The notes under the pieces: generated by a model
Seen by the model: the letters and a program-made list of their open reading frames with translations, nothing else
Told to the model about the DNA's origin: nothing
Databases searched by the model: none
Source: Adiantum capillus-veneris
Taxonomy: Eukaryota; Streptophyta; Polypodiopsida; Polypodiales; Pteridaceae
Assembly: GCA_014529385.2 (NCBI GenBank)
Contig: CM043958.1
Location: 143,244,734 to 143,304,733 of the forward strand
DNA length: 60,000 nucleotides
Reading direction: 5' to 3'
Shown here: positions 28,556-39,943 of the stretch, piece after piece
Layout of the letters: every line of letters starts with the position of its first letter
Position numbering within the stretch: position 1 is the stretch's first letter
Program-made: the position numbers and the translations under genes

Positions 28556-31500
28556 GCAGGACTGGTATCGGATTGCATGAGAACCGACCCAAGCCAGATG
28601 GATGAAAGTACAAAACTTTGCCACGCTTGGGGCAAAGTGAAAGATAAGGAAGCCCTTATCTTTTTTGATGGAGGAGCCAAGGCCAACTTCATTTCACCTG
28701 AATTGGCGGCGCCGCTCGAGATTACGCTCAACAGGATGGGGCCACCGGCGGAGGCAGTTCTAGCGGCGCCCGGATGGGATGTAGCCATTTCAATTTATGC
28801 CTATCATTGGCAAACTTTGTTGTTTGCATTGTCAGGGGTATTTAGGGCACGAGAACTTTTACATCATGTCTGTGGAACAGTGTGACATCCTCCTAGGAAT
28901 CCCTTGGTACAATAGTTGAGCACGTCGTGGTCAACTATCTTGCCAAGAAAGCGACTTTGACAAATGAGAAGGGCGGAAAAGTTGTACTAGATATAAAATT
29001 GAAGGGCGAGTGCGTCCTTGTTGTATCGACTTCGGCCATTTCAAAATTAATGAAATCAAGTCTTTTTGTTTACTCGATCTATTTGAAAGAATTGAATGAT
29101 GAACATCGAATGAACATGTTTGAACTAGACAAAGAACGACAATATTTTTTGCACACACATACCGACTGTTTCTCAGAAGTCCGTCCAGGCGAGTTACCCC
29201 CATCTCGTCTTGAGGACCATACTATTGATGTGATTTCTAGAAGCACACCACCAAACCAACCACCTTATCGTGTTAGCCGAGCTCACAATAAAGAAATCAT
29301 GAACCAAGTGGAAGACCTTGAAAAAGGTCTCATCCAGTCGAGTACTTCACCCTACTGCACTCCGGTTTTACTAGTACTAAGAGAGACGGATCTTGGAGGA
29401 TGTGCATCGACTATAGAGCTCTCAATAAAATCACTATCAAGAACAGATTTTCGATTCCGAGGATCAATGATATTCTTGACCGACTACAGGGATCCTCTTG
29501 TTTCAGCAGGATTGATTTGAAAAGCTGATATCATCAGGTCATAATTGCTCCGGGAGATATCTACAGGACGGCCTTTTGGACAAGCTTTGGTTTATAAGAA
29601 TTTTTGGTGATGCCTTTTGGACTTACCAATGCTCTAGCGACTTTCAACCGAATGATGGATAGGATGTTGCAAGAGCATCAATCTTTTGTGGGGACTTTCT
29701 TTGATGACATTATACTTTTCTCCAATGATGAAGCAGAACATCGACACCATCTACTACAGGTCTTTCAGGCATTGTGTGATCACAAATTAGTTATCAATGC
29801 CAAAAAGAGCGAGTTTTTCTTGCCAGAGATACACTTTCTAGGACACATCGTCTCAGCAGCAGTAGTACAGATGGATGTGGCCAAGATTGAGACTATCCGC
29901 AATTGGCGAAACTTGAAAAATGTTCATGAAGTTAGAAGCTTTTTGGGCTTGTGTTCTTACTGCCGGCGGTTCATTCGGAAGTTTGCTTCCCCTTTCCACA
30001 TATTGACTCAGAAAGGAGTCCCTTTCTCTTGGGGACCAACAGAGGTGACTGCCTTTCAGACACTTAGGAAAAACTAACTACTGGACCAGTGTTGGCTTTG
30101 CGAGACTTGCAAAAGCCATTCGAAGTTTATTGCGATGCTTGTGGTCGTAGTCTGGGAACTGTCTTAATGCAAGAAGGCCATGTGTTTGCTTATGGAAGCA
30201 GAATGTTTTCAAGGCCAAAATTGATAGCACAGATTTATGAGAAAGAGCTATAGGCAACTATCCATGCTCTTACTCAGTGGTGACATTACCTACTTGGAGC
30301 CGATTTCACGGTCTTTACTGATCATCAGAGTTTACGCTACTTCTTGTCACAGAAGCAGCCTCAGAAAAGCAAATGCGGTGGGCTAACATCTTGTCACAGT
30401 TTCACTTCCAGATTGTCTATCTTCAAGGATAGAAAAACTTAGTGGCAGATGCATTGTCTAGAAGCCCCTAGGCTTGGCTATTTCCGTGATTCATTATAGA
30501 AGCTTCGAGGATATGGTTGATCAATATGCCACAGATCCGGATTTTTTTGATGTGTTTACTCGGATACAGATTGGGAGATAGTGCCAGGGTATTCCTTACG
30601 GATGGCTACTTGATGAAGAAAACAATGTTGTGTGTTCCACAACCGTTGAGGAAAAAGGTACCTTTTTCCTCGAGTGCCATTGTCACTTTTTACGGGTCAC
30701 CGTGGCATTGACACAACCTTGAAAGGTGTGGAGCGTTATTTCTTTTGGTCGAGACTCAAGAAGGATGTGGACGACTTTGTTCGCAATTGTTTAGTATGCC
30801 AGAAGGTCAAGTTTGACAGACATAAGGCACATAGATTACTACAGCCTTTACCCATTCCCACCTGCTCCTGGGAAAGTATTGCAATGGATTTCATTTTTGA
30901 TCTCCCGAAGACAGATGGCATTTGGACTGTCATTGACAGATTTAGCAAGCAAGCTCACTTCATTCCAGTGAAGAAAATAGTCAAGCGGTTGCAGTTCTCA
31001 TCATCATTCTACCCGTAGAGGGATGGGCAATCTGAGATTGCAAATTCAGTTGTTGTTCTGATTTATTGAAGTCTTACATCTCTGATCAGAAGACTCAATG
31101 GGGAATTTTTTTACCTTTGGTGGAATTTGCCTACAACAACACGGTTCACTCTTTGACGGGGAAGGCGCCATTTGAGATAATTGAAGGTGCTCCGAAGGTT
31201 CCACCCTTTCTCAACACTAAAGACAAGATTTTTGAAGCCGACCAGTACACGAGGGACTTGGATACTGCTTTTGCCAAGGTCCGGGAGGCTTTAGAGAAAT
31301 CTCAAGAATGACATAAGAAGGCAGCAAACCAACATCGACGAGACTTGAAATTAAAGGAGGACGATTGGGTGCTCTTACATTTTGAGAAGGCACGCCTAAG
31401 GAAATGAAAAGGAAAGGAGCGGCTTTTTCCAAAGCTTAGCATGAGGTATTATGACCCTTTCCAGATTAAAGAAAATATAAACGATGTCTCCTTTCGACTC

Positions 31501-31725
31501 AAGCTGCGCGATACTTGGAAGATTCACAATGCATTCCATGTGAGTCCCTTGAAACCTTTTAAAGGTGAGGTACCAGTTGATGGGGAGCCTGATGGGCAAC
31601 CCTAAGTGGAAGAGAGCGAGGAGATACTCGTTCCTAAACATATTTTGGCACACAAGGAAAGAAAGATGAAAGGTAAAGTGATTTGGCGGTTCTTGGTTAA
31701 ATTCAAGAACTATCCGGCAGTATTT
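28556..31725 (+). pseudogene. Element F pol, broken
   Basis: Protease (28610-28920) with ALIFFDGGAKANFIS, giving DGG at the active site; linker DHTIDVISRSTPPNQPPYRV (29215-29275), the part missing in element C; RT in two frames (29280-30077) with LVMPFGLTNALATFN and an intact FFDDIILFS box; RNase H (30080-30470) with VYCDACGRSLGTVL, TDHQSLRYF and several stops; integrase zinc region GHRGIDTTLKGVERY, CLVCQKVK (30690-30810); catalytic core MDFIFDLPKTDGIW followed by a deletion that removes the second aspartate region (SDRDP in element C), so FIPVKKIVKRLQFSSSF joins directly; C-terminal part (31310-31560); and a chromodomain cut short at about 31720. Confidence 0.85.
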
Positions 31726-32179
31726 TGCTATGTGACTTTATGAAACGGAATTCCCGAAATTGAATATGATTGATTTGTACTCTCTCATTTGACTTGTTTG
31801 AGCGCAGGAATTGAAAGACAAAATGACTGTAGCATTTCGGTCTCATAAATCTCTATGGACATGATCGCAATAAGGATTAGTTAATCCGGCATCAATGAGG
31901 TCCGGGATGGATCTAGATGTGGTTACTAAATACATTGCTGGCAGTCATGGTCTGAGATTTAGAATGAATTTTTCTATGATTTGTCATGTGATGTCCTGTG
32001 ATGTCAAGTGATGTCCTCTAATGTCGTGTAATGTGACTGTCGTCTTTGTACAATTGCTAGATGTGTCGTGTCTAGTGTATTGGTACTTAGAGTCGGTGTC
32101 TACTGAGACAATTTATGGCCTCTGTTTGTTTTGCAGGCGTAATCAAGGGCGATTACAATTCTTTCAAGAGGGGGGTATG
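31726..32179 (+). other. Element F 3' noncoding region and polypurine tract
   Basis: No frame. Contains a short GTGATGTC iteration (TGATGTCCTGTGATGTCAAGT and neighbours, 31985-32035). It ends with AAGAGGGGGG (32168-32177), the polypurine tract before the 3' LTR. Confidence 0.75.
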
Positions 32180-32734
32180 TCACAAACTGATGACGTGGCA
32201 GCACCCTGGCGGGCAAGCCTTGCTGACGTGGACAACCCTGTACAAACAGTAACGTGGCATATAGTACGGATTTTTGGATTCTGCGTTGATAGTGTTGAGG
32301 TGGCAGTGTGTACGGACTTGTGTGTTTTACATTGGCTGTTGACATGGCCTGGCTGTACGGATTTCCGCAATTAGCGTTGATTGCGTTTTGTTGGCAGATT
32401 TTAGCCAAGTTGCTTTTGGAAGCTTGCTTTTGAGTTTGATGCTTTGGGGCTTTGCTTTTAGCAACCGTTGTAAACCTTTATAAGTGACCCAATGGGGGCT
32501 CACTTCTTAGAGCAACTGAACGCAGAGTTTGAGAGCGAGCACCCGCGGGAAGTGTACCTTGCTCAAAGATTAATATAAAAGAAATACGGAAAGGGACGCT
32601 AGTCTTTGGGGCCAATATCTCTTGGCACGGAACTATGCCGGGCCGTGTCGATTCTTAAATTTGTGAAGTGTTTTGAAGTGAATCTTTGATGTGTCGCGAA
32701 AGTATCTTGACTTGGGGTGTCCAAGTTTGTTACA
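32180..32734 (+). repeat. 3' LTR of element F (555 bp)
   Basis: Same start and end as 26433-26965. TATA box TTTATAA at 32477-32483; shared block at 32579-32613. Preceded by the polypurine tract AAGAGGGGGG at 32168-32177. Confidence 0.9.
32579..32613 (+). promoter_or_regulatory. Shared LTR block, copy 8 (element F 3' LTR)
   Basis: Reads AAGAAATACGGAAAGGG, then ACGCTAGTCTTTGGGGCC, with ATATA directly before it. Confidence 0.7.
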
Positions 32735-33702
32735 CAGCATTAGGAGCTGCTGCAATTCCGCGAGTTGAACTCGTACTTGCTGAAGTTCTTGTTCAATGGG
32801 TCTCCCTAAACGCTTCATGGTTCTTCCCGTTCCTTCTCAGAATCGTTCTCCTTTGCAAAAAAAGAGAGGCGACTGAGCTCTGATTCCACTATCACAAATG
32901 GGAGCGCGCATGAGCAATTTATAAGCTGAAAATAAATAGAAATTGACGGAGAAAGAAGATCGACGTAGTACGGGGGATGAGAAGAGGAGCTGGTCCCCCC
33001 CTTTAAAGAGAATCTTTATTATGAGGAGAATCGTTTTTGACAAGCACAAGAATCGGAGTAAACCCCTCCATTCTAGATCTCAAACTCGATGGTCGTTCCT
33101 TCTCGTTTGGGAACCCAAGAAACTAGCTCTCAATTCCGTTAGCTTCCGGTTTGTACTCAGAGCGTAGAAGCTCTGCAAACCGTTCATCCGAAATCCTCGA
33201 GTGTAGGCCAAAGCCTCCTTGCTTCTCTTCCGTGATGATGTACCTACAAAAGCACAATCACAATGGCCAAGAAGCGTAGATCTTATGTACAACCAATACA
33301 TGTTGCTCCTAGCATGGAAAGCAACCTCCATCTCCTTGTAGTAGCGCTGGCTCAACAGGTACGAGTGAGGGGCTCCCTACTGCTTTTTATAGGCCCTGGG
33401 CAGTGGCAGGAATGGCAGAGGGGCTGGCGGCTTTGCTCTGCCAGCAATAACAAGTGGAGGTCCAGCTAAAATAGAGAGAGGAGAGCGAAAAAAAGGCCTC
33501 TGGCCAGTTCTAGAGAAAGGAGAGAGAGATTGCTGGTCGACTGCTGTTTTTAGCCAGCAAGGGGGTGCCATCTTTTAAGTTGATTTATTTTAATAAGTCG
33601 GCTGCCCACTTATTAAGTGGGCAGCCGGTCACTTATTAAAATAAGTGTGAACCTATTCAAAAACTCGGTAGAAACTTATAAGCTGAAAAGTGATGCTACA
33701 CA
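32735..33702 (-). mobile_element. Element G: gag start and 5' LTR
   Basis: Minus strand. The LTR spans about 33702-32890, ending TTTGTGATA; next comes the primer site TGGAATCAGAG (32888-32878), one mismatch to the tRNA-Met type; then a gag N-terminal stretch with a heptad-like segment QELQQVRVQLAELQQLL (32795-32740) cut by element F at 32734. The LTR start is uncertain (TGTGTAGC at 33702 is the best guess). It includes a long palindrome at 33585-33644. Confidence 0.55.
33585..33644. repeat. 60-bp near-perfect palindrome
   Basis: Inner arms CGGCTGCCCACTTA and TAAGTGGGCAGCCG are perfect inverses around a single T. Outer arms TTATTTTAATAAGT and ACTTATTAAAATAA are perfect inverses too, with a 3-base GTC bulge on the right. 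It would form a strong cruciform or RNA hairpin. It probably lies within the LTR of element G, near its U3 end. Confidence 0.9.
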
Positions 33703-34281
33703 GCACTCCCCAGGCGTCCCTTGATGCAACTGCATGCACAGATGCAATGTAGTTATAGATTTTCTTGCGGGAAAGGATTTGCTCTCCTAGAAAGCACTCA
33801 AAAACATCTTGCTTTTTATTGAAAGCTTCTCAAAACCAATCTTTATTCACGTGCTTGGGTTCTTTATTCATCTGCTGGCATCTTTATGCGTAATTCTTAC
33901 CCAGTTCGGATTTCCTCCTCAGATAAACGGATCATTCCCCTATTCAGTGCTCTCGTCACCCATCTTATGACACATCAGGAACATCCATTACCCGGAACAA
34001 CTCCTTCGTGATGCTTAAATGTCACGCATCATATGACACATCAAGGATGTCCGTTCCTGATGGCTTTTATCAGTTCTTGTAGATCTACAGTTCCTAACTT
34101 AACAATTAAAGTGCACACATATAAATGTCATAGTTTCATCAATTAGAAATCACTTATAAAATAAGAAAATAGTCAATTTAGCAACATAGCAAAACACCAG
34201 ATGTTAAGTCATCATTGGAGGAAGAGCCAACTTGTAGGCAACAAGGCCAATCTTGTTTGTGAATAAAGGTGGACCACAAAT
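33703..34281. other. Intergenic, no gene seen
   Basis: No frame of note. A phrase ATGACACATCA(A)GGA occurs twice (33968 and 34037). The upstream exons of the PPR gene, if any, could lie here, but I cannot identify them. Confidence 0.5.
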
Positions 34282-34740
34282 TCAGCTTCTAGCGCTGTCC
34301 AGCTCAGTCAGTCTTGGAGTCCTTAATATATTGATCCGTTGTCCAATGTCAAGAGTTCTTGGAAATGTATTTCCATTAACATATATGGGAACTCGATCAC
34401 AGGTTTTCCTCCCTGATTTTTTGACTAACTTCAGCATTTCCTGAATGTCATACGAGAAAGTACGAGCTTGCTGGTCTTGGTCTTTTGAAGCACACAATAA
34501 TCCATCCATAGGCATGCTTGTGATCTTGGTCTGCCTTGGGCTTAGGTCTCGTTTAGCCATAGTGGCTCCTTCGACTTGAAAGCGATTCTTCGAACACAAT
34601 GCTTCAGTTTTCCTACACTGTTTTGTATTCGAAAAAGCTACTGAACTAATCTTATCTATATCTGCAGGCTCTTCAACTAATGATTGCAATGGCACAAGAA
34701 AGCATCCAGTTTTGTCAAGAGAACAACATTCCAGTGACAC
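34282..34740 (-). CDS. Hypothetical 152-codon frame, antisense overlap with PPR gene
   Basis: Minus-strand open frame with no recognised domain. Its internal ATG (34560) would give 92 residues (MAKRDLSPRQTKITSMPMDG onward), which read like an ordinary soluble protein: mixed charge, YVNGNTFPRTLDIG near the end. The first 60 codons overlap the PPR exon on the other strand and are unlikely to be coding. I do not recognise a family. It could be an exon of a neighbouring gene, a relic, or chance; it stands out only because the plus strand offers no alternative here. Confidence 0.25.
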   Translation of the reverse strand: MSLECCSLDKTGCFLVPLQSLVEEPADIDKISSVAFSNTKQCRKTEALCSKNRFQVEGATMAKRDLSPRQTKITSMPMDGLLCASKDQDQQARTFSYDIQEMLKLVKKSGRKTCDRVPIYVNGNTFPRTLDIGQRINILRTPRLTELDSARS

Positions 34741-36436
34741 AGGTGCTGGCTATGAAGCGGCACATCGAACCTTGCAGATCTATTCTCTGTTGAAGCAGGG
34801 TCTAATAGAGAGAGCTTACCATGCATTCAAAGAAATGAAGGCCATGGACATGGTAGTTACAGGAGAGGTACTCTACATTCTTGTTAGTGGACTGGCCTTA
34901 ATAGGACATTTGGAAGATGCTTACAGAGTCTGTGTTGAACTGAAGGGAATGGGCACCCTACAGAAGAAAGCCATTTATGGTGCGCTCATCACTGGCTTTA
35001 GCAGAAGTGGACATGTTGAACAGTTTGAGAAATTTTGTCAAGAAAGCCAAGCATCAGGTGTGAAAATCTCAATGAAGGGTTATAAAGCTATGGTGAATAC
35101 TTTAGTCAAATCTGGCCTTGCAAGAAAGGCATACGATCTTTACTTAATGATGAAAGTGAAAGGGAGACGGCCAGATTCATTCATTCTGGACAGTTTGATA
35201 TTTGCTTGGTCAGAGGGTGGTGAAGTTGATATTGCATACTTTTTGTTACAGGAGCTTAGGTCAAGGTCAGGAGCGTTGAGGCCTGAATTATTCAATGCTG
35301 TGATGAGGGGCTATGCATTTGAGAAGAGATTTGATGGTGTTTTGAAAGTACTCAAGGACATGGAGAATGACGGTGTGCCGTATGATCTGGTGACTTATAA
35401 CACGCTTATTGACATGCACGGGAAAATCGGTAAATTGGCTGATGCTTTACGGCTCTACAGGGATATGGGTGAGAAGGGCATTGTTGCAGATGTATTCACC
35501 TTTACCACTCTGATTGATGTTTTAGGCCGGGCAAATATGGCAGACGAAGCTTATGAGATTTTCAAGGACATGAAGGAACTTGGTGTTAAAGCAAATGTGA
35601 TAACTTATAATACCTTATTCAAGGTACTGGGAAAATCTGGACACATCCAAGCCGCCACCTTGATTGTTGAAGAGATGGCTGGACAAGGTGTCACTCCAGA
35701 CGCATTCACTTTTGCATCACTAATAGATAGTCTTGGAAGGGCTTCACGGTTTACTGCGGCAAGAAGCTTGTTTGAGCGAATAAAAAATAAAACGGGTGTT
35801 GTGGATGTGGTCACATATACTGCTCTTATTAAAGCAATGAATAAAGCAGGGCAAGTGGATGCCTCTCTTGAGTATTTCAAGGAGCTGAAAGCAGGTGGCT
35901 ACCCACCAAATTTAATGGCCTATTCCACTTTGATCGACGGGCTTGCCAAGTCGGGGAGGCTTAAAGAAGGATATTTCTACTTCCGAGAAATGGAGGGCTT
36001 GGGTTGTCATCCTAATGTGATTGTTTACAATACCTTGATCCATAACTTCGCAAAAGCAGGCAGGAAGGATGTCGTTGGGCAACTCATGGCACATATGGAC
36101 TTCAAAGGAGTGGAGCCTGATCCTTACACATACGGTGGCTTGATTGATGGGTATGGTAAGTCGGGGAATATTCAGGAGGCCCAAGAGATATTCAAGGGCT
36201 TGAAGCAAAGAGGGACTGAATGTTTGAATGTGGCTGTATGTAACTCTATGCTTACTGCTTTACTACGAGAAACTCTCATTGATGAGGCTTTGGAGCTATT
36301 TTACAAAATGCCAGAGTTTGAAATCAGTCCAAATGAGCGGACTTACAAATTGATTTATAGTCCTGTAAAGTTTGCAGGCAGGTTTAGGGATCTGGAGAGA
36401 ATTAGGGAGCTACAGCAAATGGCATTCGGACATTAA
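34668..36436 (+). CDS. P-class pentatricopeptide repeat (PPR) protein, last exon
   Basis: The only clear host gene. Tandem helical repeats of about 35 residues fill the frame, roughly 14 by eye, such as DLVTYNTLIDMHGKIGKLAD, DVFTFTTLIDVLGRANMADE and NVIVYNTLIHNFAKAG. Proteins of this class bind single-stranded RNA in chloroplasts or mitochondria and affect its processing or translation. No E or DYW domain follows the repeats, so it is P-class. No ATG lies between an in-frame TGA (34577-34579) and the first repeat; a pyrimidine-rich tract and TCTGCAG at 34661-34667 look like a splice acceptor, so exon start is set at 34668 and the N-terminus with its targeting peptide should be in an upstream exon. 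The frame is intact to TAA at 36434-36436. Alternative: a 5'-truncated copy. Confidence 0.85.
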
Positions 36437-36768
36437 GTTCATGACTAGATTTGCACATTCTGAAGGCTGTTTTGTGCAGGTTGGTGTATTTAACATGCTG
36501 CCTAGGGTCCGGATCTTGGATCTGAGTAGATCTTGCATAAATGCCTTCATGTCATTGGAAGAAATGAGACCTTTTGTGGCATTCCTTCTTCGCTCATGGT
36601 TGTGGGGATGACTGATTTTTAGTGAATCAGACCCAACATGAACAGGCTTTGCTCTTCCGAATGTGATCTCCATAAGATCTCAATTATTGTCAACCTTCCG
36701 AAGCCAGCTAGCCCATGGGATGTTCATGGGCCATTGCCGCTACCATTGGAGATCGTCATTATAACATT

Positions 36769-36834
<66 letters not shown>

Positions 36835-36977
36835 GTACGCCTTTTGGCTTGTAGGCTACATTCCTTTGCATGATTAAGGCATTCTCACTGCTGACCTCTG
36901 ACTATTCTCCACAACTGATCTAATTTTTTAGTTGCAGAGCGACAACTCCAACATCATGACCTTCTGTCATTTCATTT

Positions 36978-37012
<35 letters not shown>
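36437..37012. repeat. PPR 3' flank with (CT)n and (CA)n microsatellites
   Basis: CT tracts at about 36771-36822 and 36980-37001, each followed by a short CA run (ACACACACAC). The tracts probably lie in or just beyond the PPR 3' untranslated region. No other feature. Confidence 0.8.
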
Positions 37013-37015
<3 letters not shown>

Positions 37016-39528
37016 TCAGGGTTCGCTTTGCCCTTTCTTAGTGCCAAGGTTAAGGGGAAGGACCAAACCACACTTTTGTAAGAAAAAGTGGAGATGGAGT
37101 CACCATTATTCCATAATTGTAAGTCCAATGCATTACTATTATGTTACCTTGTTAAGAGGCACCCTTAGTAAACGCCACACCACCTAAAAAGAAGGAATAA
37201 AACAACCAAACTACCTTGTTACGAGGCAACCTCAACAAAGGCCACACCACCTACAAAGAAGGAAAATAACAATCTAACTATGAAGGCAAGATTGTGAAAT
37301 AGGTTAATGATATGAGCAAACGTTCTTGCATTGAAGATGAGTGGGACTAAGAGGTATGTCGAAGCTATAGTGCAAGAGCAATAAGGGAAATACAAATAGA
37401 AGTGCCAATGCAAGGAGATGTAGACAAAGTTACAACAAGAATCCACGATAATCTATGTCTTATGTTTCTACAATGCCATTTTTTCTTTAACTTAATATGT
37501 TCGTGAAATTTTTAATTCATTTTGCTTCTTTGATTCGATTTTTGGCCCATTTTTTCAACACTATGATATGTTTCGTTCATTCTCCGAGATGGGCTGAATA
37601 ATTGTTTAACTGTCCAACTCCCAAAAAAGGACTTATTAATTCCACAATGAATGTCATCTCTATAGTTTATTGAAAACTTGTCCTTATTGACTTGAGTTGA
37701 GGTCTATGTGTGGACTTGGTAGCTCTAGATTAAAAGCTTCAAAGTGACATTTCCTTAATTTGATTGTAGTATTGTTGGTGCAAATCCCAAGCTTTAAAGT
37801 TAAAACATCGGGAGGACACTTCTAGCTTTCATATTTATGGCTGGTAGATTTAGAAGTATGAGATGAAGTAAATATGCAAGTTAGGCCTCATAAAATTTAA
37901 GTAAACCGTAATATTCTTACCACCATGATGAAAGAACAAGAAGCACTAATAGTGATTAGAGTGTTGTTGCTATATTATCCTTAATTATTGCTAAAATTGA
38001 GAGAATCGCAACAATAAATAAATAGGAAATGGAAGAACTCAACTTTACACTTATACTTCATTTTAGCATAGCAACTTTACTCATACACGGTGCTAGTTCT
38101 TGAATTGTCTATTTTTTTAAAATTTTGCTGGTTTATTATGAGATAATCAACTAATAAGCAATCCAATGTATGAGATAAGTTACTCAATTTTACCAATATG
38201 AAAGGATTAGTTGTCCATATAGTGTTAGTTATTGACACTGAGTTGGTAGCCCTAATAGGGTTTCTAAAAAATTACTAGTCACTTCTAAGATCCCTTCATC
38301 CTAAGGACAAAATCTATCTTCTTAATTTAAAATTAGAACTTTTGTAAAGTTTGTATAAGTTGCTTGTAGTAATCTCCTGAAATTGACACAATGGTACATT
38401 TAAACAACAAAATTGTGAGGGTACAACCCCTTTATCATGTACACTTTATATTAAGAAAAAGAAAAAAGAAAAAGTACAAGGATTCTTCACCCTATACTTT
38501 GATGGAATATCTATGACAAGGGATAGCTTATAGAATTATGAAGGTTTACTTTGAATCAATTTTTTTTTAAAATGAAATTTTCATAAGTTTGCTAGCCTAT
38601 TATTGATGCTTTCAAAGCTATTCTGGCATTAGAGATAGGTTTTGGTGGTAGAATTTGATACTTTGCTCACATACATAATCATGGAAAGCATAAAAATTTT
38701 CAAAATAGACCACATTAAGAGAACTAAGGAAGCTTTTATGAAGTGGTAAAATTGCACATTTGCAAAAACTTAGCTCACATATATAATCATGTAAAGCATA
38801 AATTTTTTCAAAAAGGACCACATTAAGAGAACTAAGGAACCTTTAATCAAGTGGTAAAATGCACATTTGCAAAAACTGATTCAAATAAAAGGACCTTTAT
38901 AATCCTTTTAAACTCATCCACATAAGGTCAAGTTGGAAATCCATCATGAAATTTGGATATAATCCATGATTTGACCATCATTCTTGTGCCCAAGGGCATA
39001 TGCTCGAGAAAACACGCCTGTTTTGAAATTAGCTTGATTTTGGAATACTCAAATAAAAATGTATATGTGTTCTTGTAGAGTGTATATCAAATTTGGTGCC
39101 ATAACAATCAAGAAGAATAATGTTGTGATACTAAGTTCATGGAGTGAAATTGCATTTACTGTTGAAAAAAACACTCGTGCTATATTCGCCATAATAATCA
39201 AGAAGTAATGTTGTGATACTAAGTCCAAGGAGTAAAATTGCATTTAATTTTGAAACAAGGTGAAAGTTCACTATGGCCTACATAAGGCTATAAGAAGAAT
39301 TAAATAACAAAAGGTTTCTTTGTGAGAGAAATAAGAAAGTTACACTAATTTTGTAAAACATTTGTTATCATAATAAAATATTATGTTTCTAAAAAAAAGT
39401 GTGACAATAAACTATTTAAACTACAATTTATTCCAAAAACATAAAAATAATATATGAAAAACTACTTGGAAGCATTGTAGCAAATTGAGAAAAAAAAGGT
39501 GAAAGAGGATGGGAAAGATTGTGTGTGA
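37013..39528. other. AT-rich gene-free region with small tandem duplications
   Basis: Base composition is visibly more AT-rich than in the retroelement regions, and no frame with protein character is present. Three diverged direct duplications are seen: ACCTTGTTA-starting units at 37146 and 37213 (period 67); units of about 108 bp at 38661 and 38769 (shared GACCACATTAAGAGAACTAA); and units of about 90 bp at 39098 and 39188 (shared AATGTTGTGATACTAAGT). These could be old noncoding sequence or unrecognised transposon remains. Confidence 0.6.
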
Positions 39529-39943
39529 CCCAGTATTCAATGGTCCTCTTTAAAGAGAGAGGTACACAAATGTCAACACCTCTAGTAAAGACGTAGAAGA
39601 ATTATTAAAAAGAAAAGTTTTTTGCCATGTGGCACTAATTCGTAAGCTTTATCCAATGGTCCACAATTGCACCAAAAATCCAACGCCTTACTAAGGACTC
39701 CTTGTGTAGTCCAAAAATAAGTCAAGTAAATATCCATGCTATTCACTTGACTTATTTTTGGACTACATAAGGAGTCCTTAGTAAGGCGTTGGATTTTTGG
39801 TGCAATTGTGGACCATTGGATAAAGCTTGTGGATTAGTACCACATGACAAAAAACTTTCTTTTTTAATATTTCTTCTAGGTCTCTGTGAGAGTTATTGAT
39901 ATTTGTGTGCCTCTTCTCTTTAAAGAGGGCCATTGAATATTGG
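39529..39943. mobile_element. Fold-back (MITE-like) element with 204-bp inverted arms
   Basis: Left arm 39529-39732 and right arm 39740-39943 are inverted copies around a 7-base loop (TCCATGC). I count roughly 20 mismatches in 204; the inner ~70 bp are almost perfect, the outer part is more diverged. Termini read CCAGTATTCAATGG and, inverted, CCAATATTCAATGG. No coding capacity. A target duplication is not obvious. If transcribed, it would fold into one long hairpin RNA. Superfamily cannot be assigned from the ends. Confidence 0.9.

Larger units (their letters stand above)
26433..32734 (+). mobile_element. Element F: full-length but decayed Ty3/gypsy chromovirus, 6.3 kb
   Basis: LTRs at 26433-26965 and 32180-32734, tRNA-Met-type primer site, gag, protease, RT, RNase H, integrase, part of a chromodomain, 3' noncoding region and polypurine tract, all in plus orientation. 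Same family as A and D by gag, pol and LTR. Many stops and frameshifts in every domain. The 5-bp flanks (TAGTG and CAGCA) do not match, so the duplication has decayed or the ends were rearranged. It interrupts the gag of element G, whose two halves lie on either side in minus orientation. Confidence 0.9.

Noticed and set aside
26433-32734. Target duplication for element F (TAGTG versus CAGCA)
   Set aside because: The flanking pentamers do not match; I report none.
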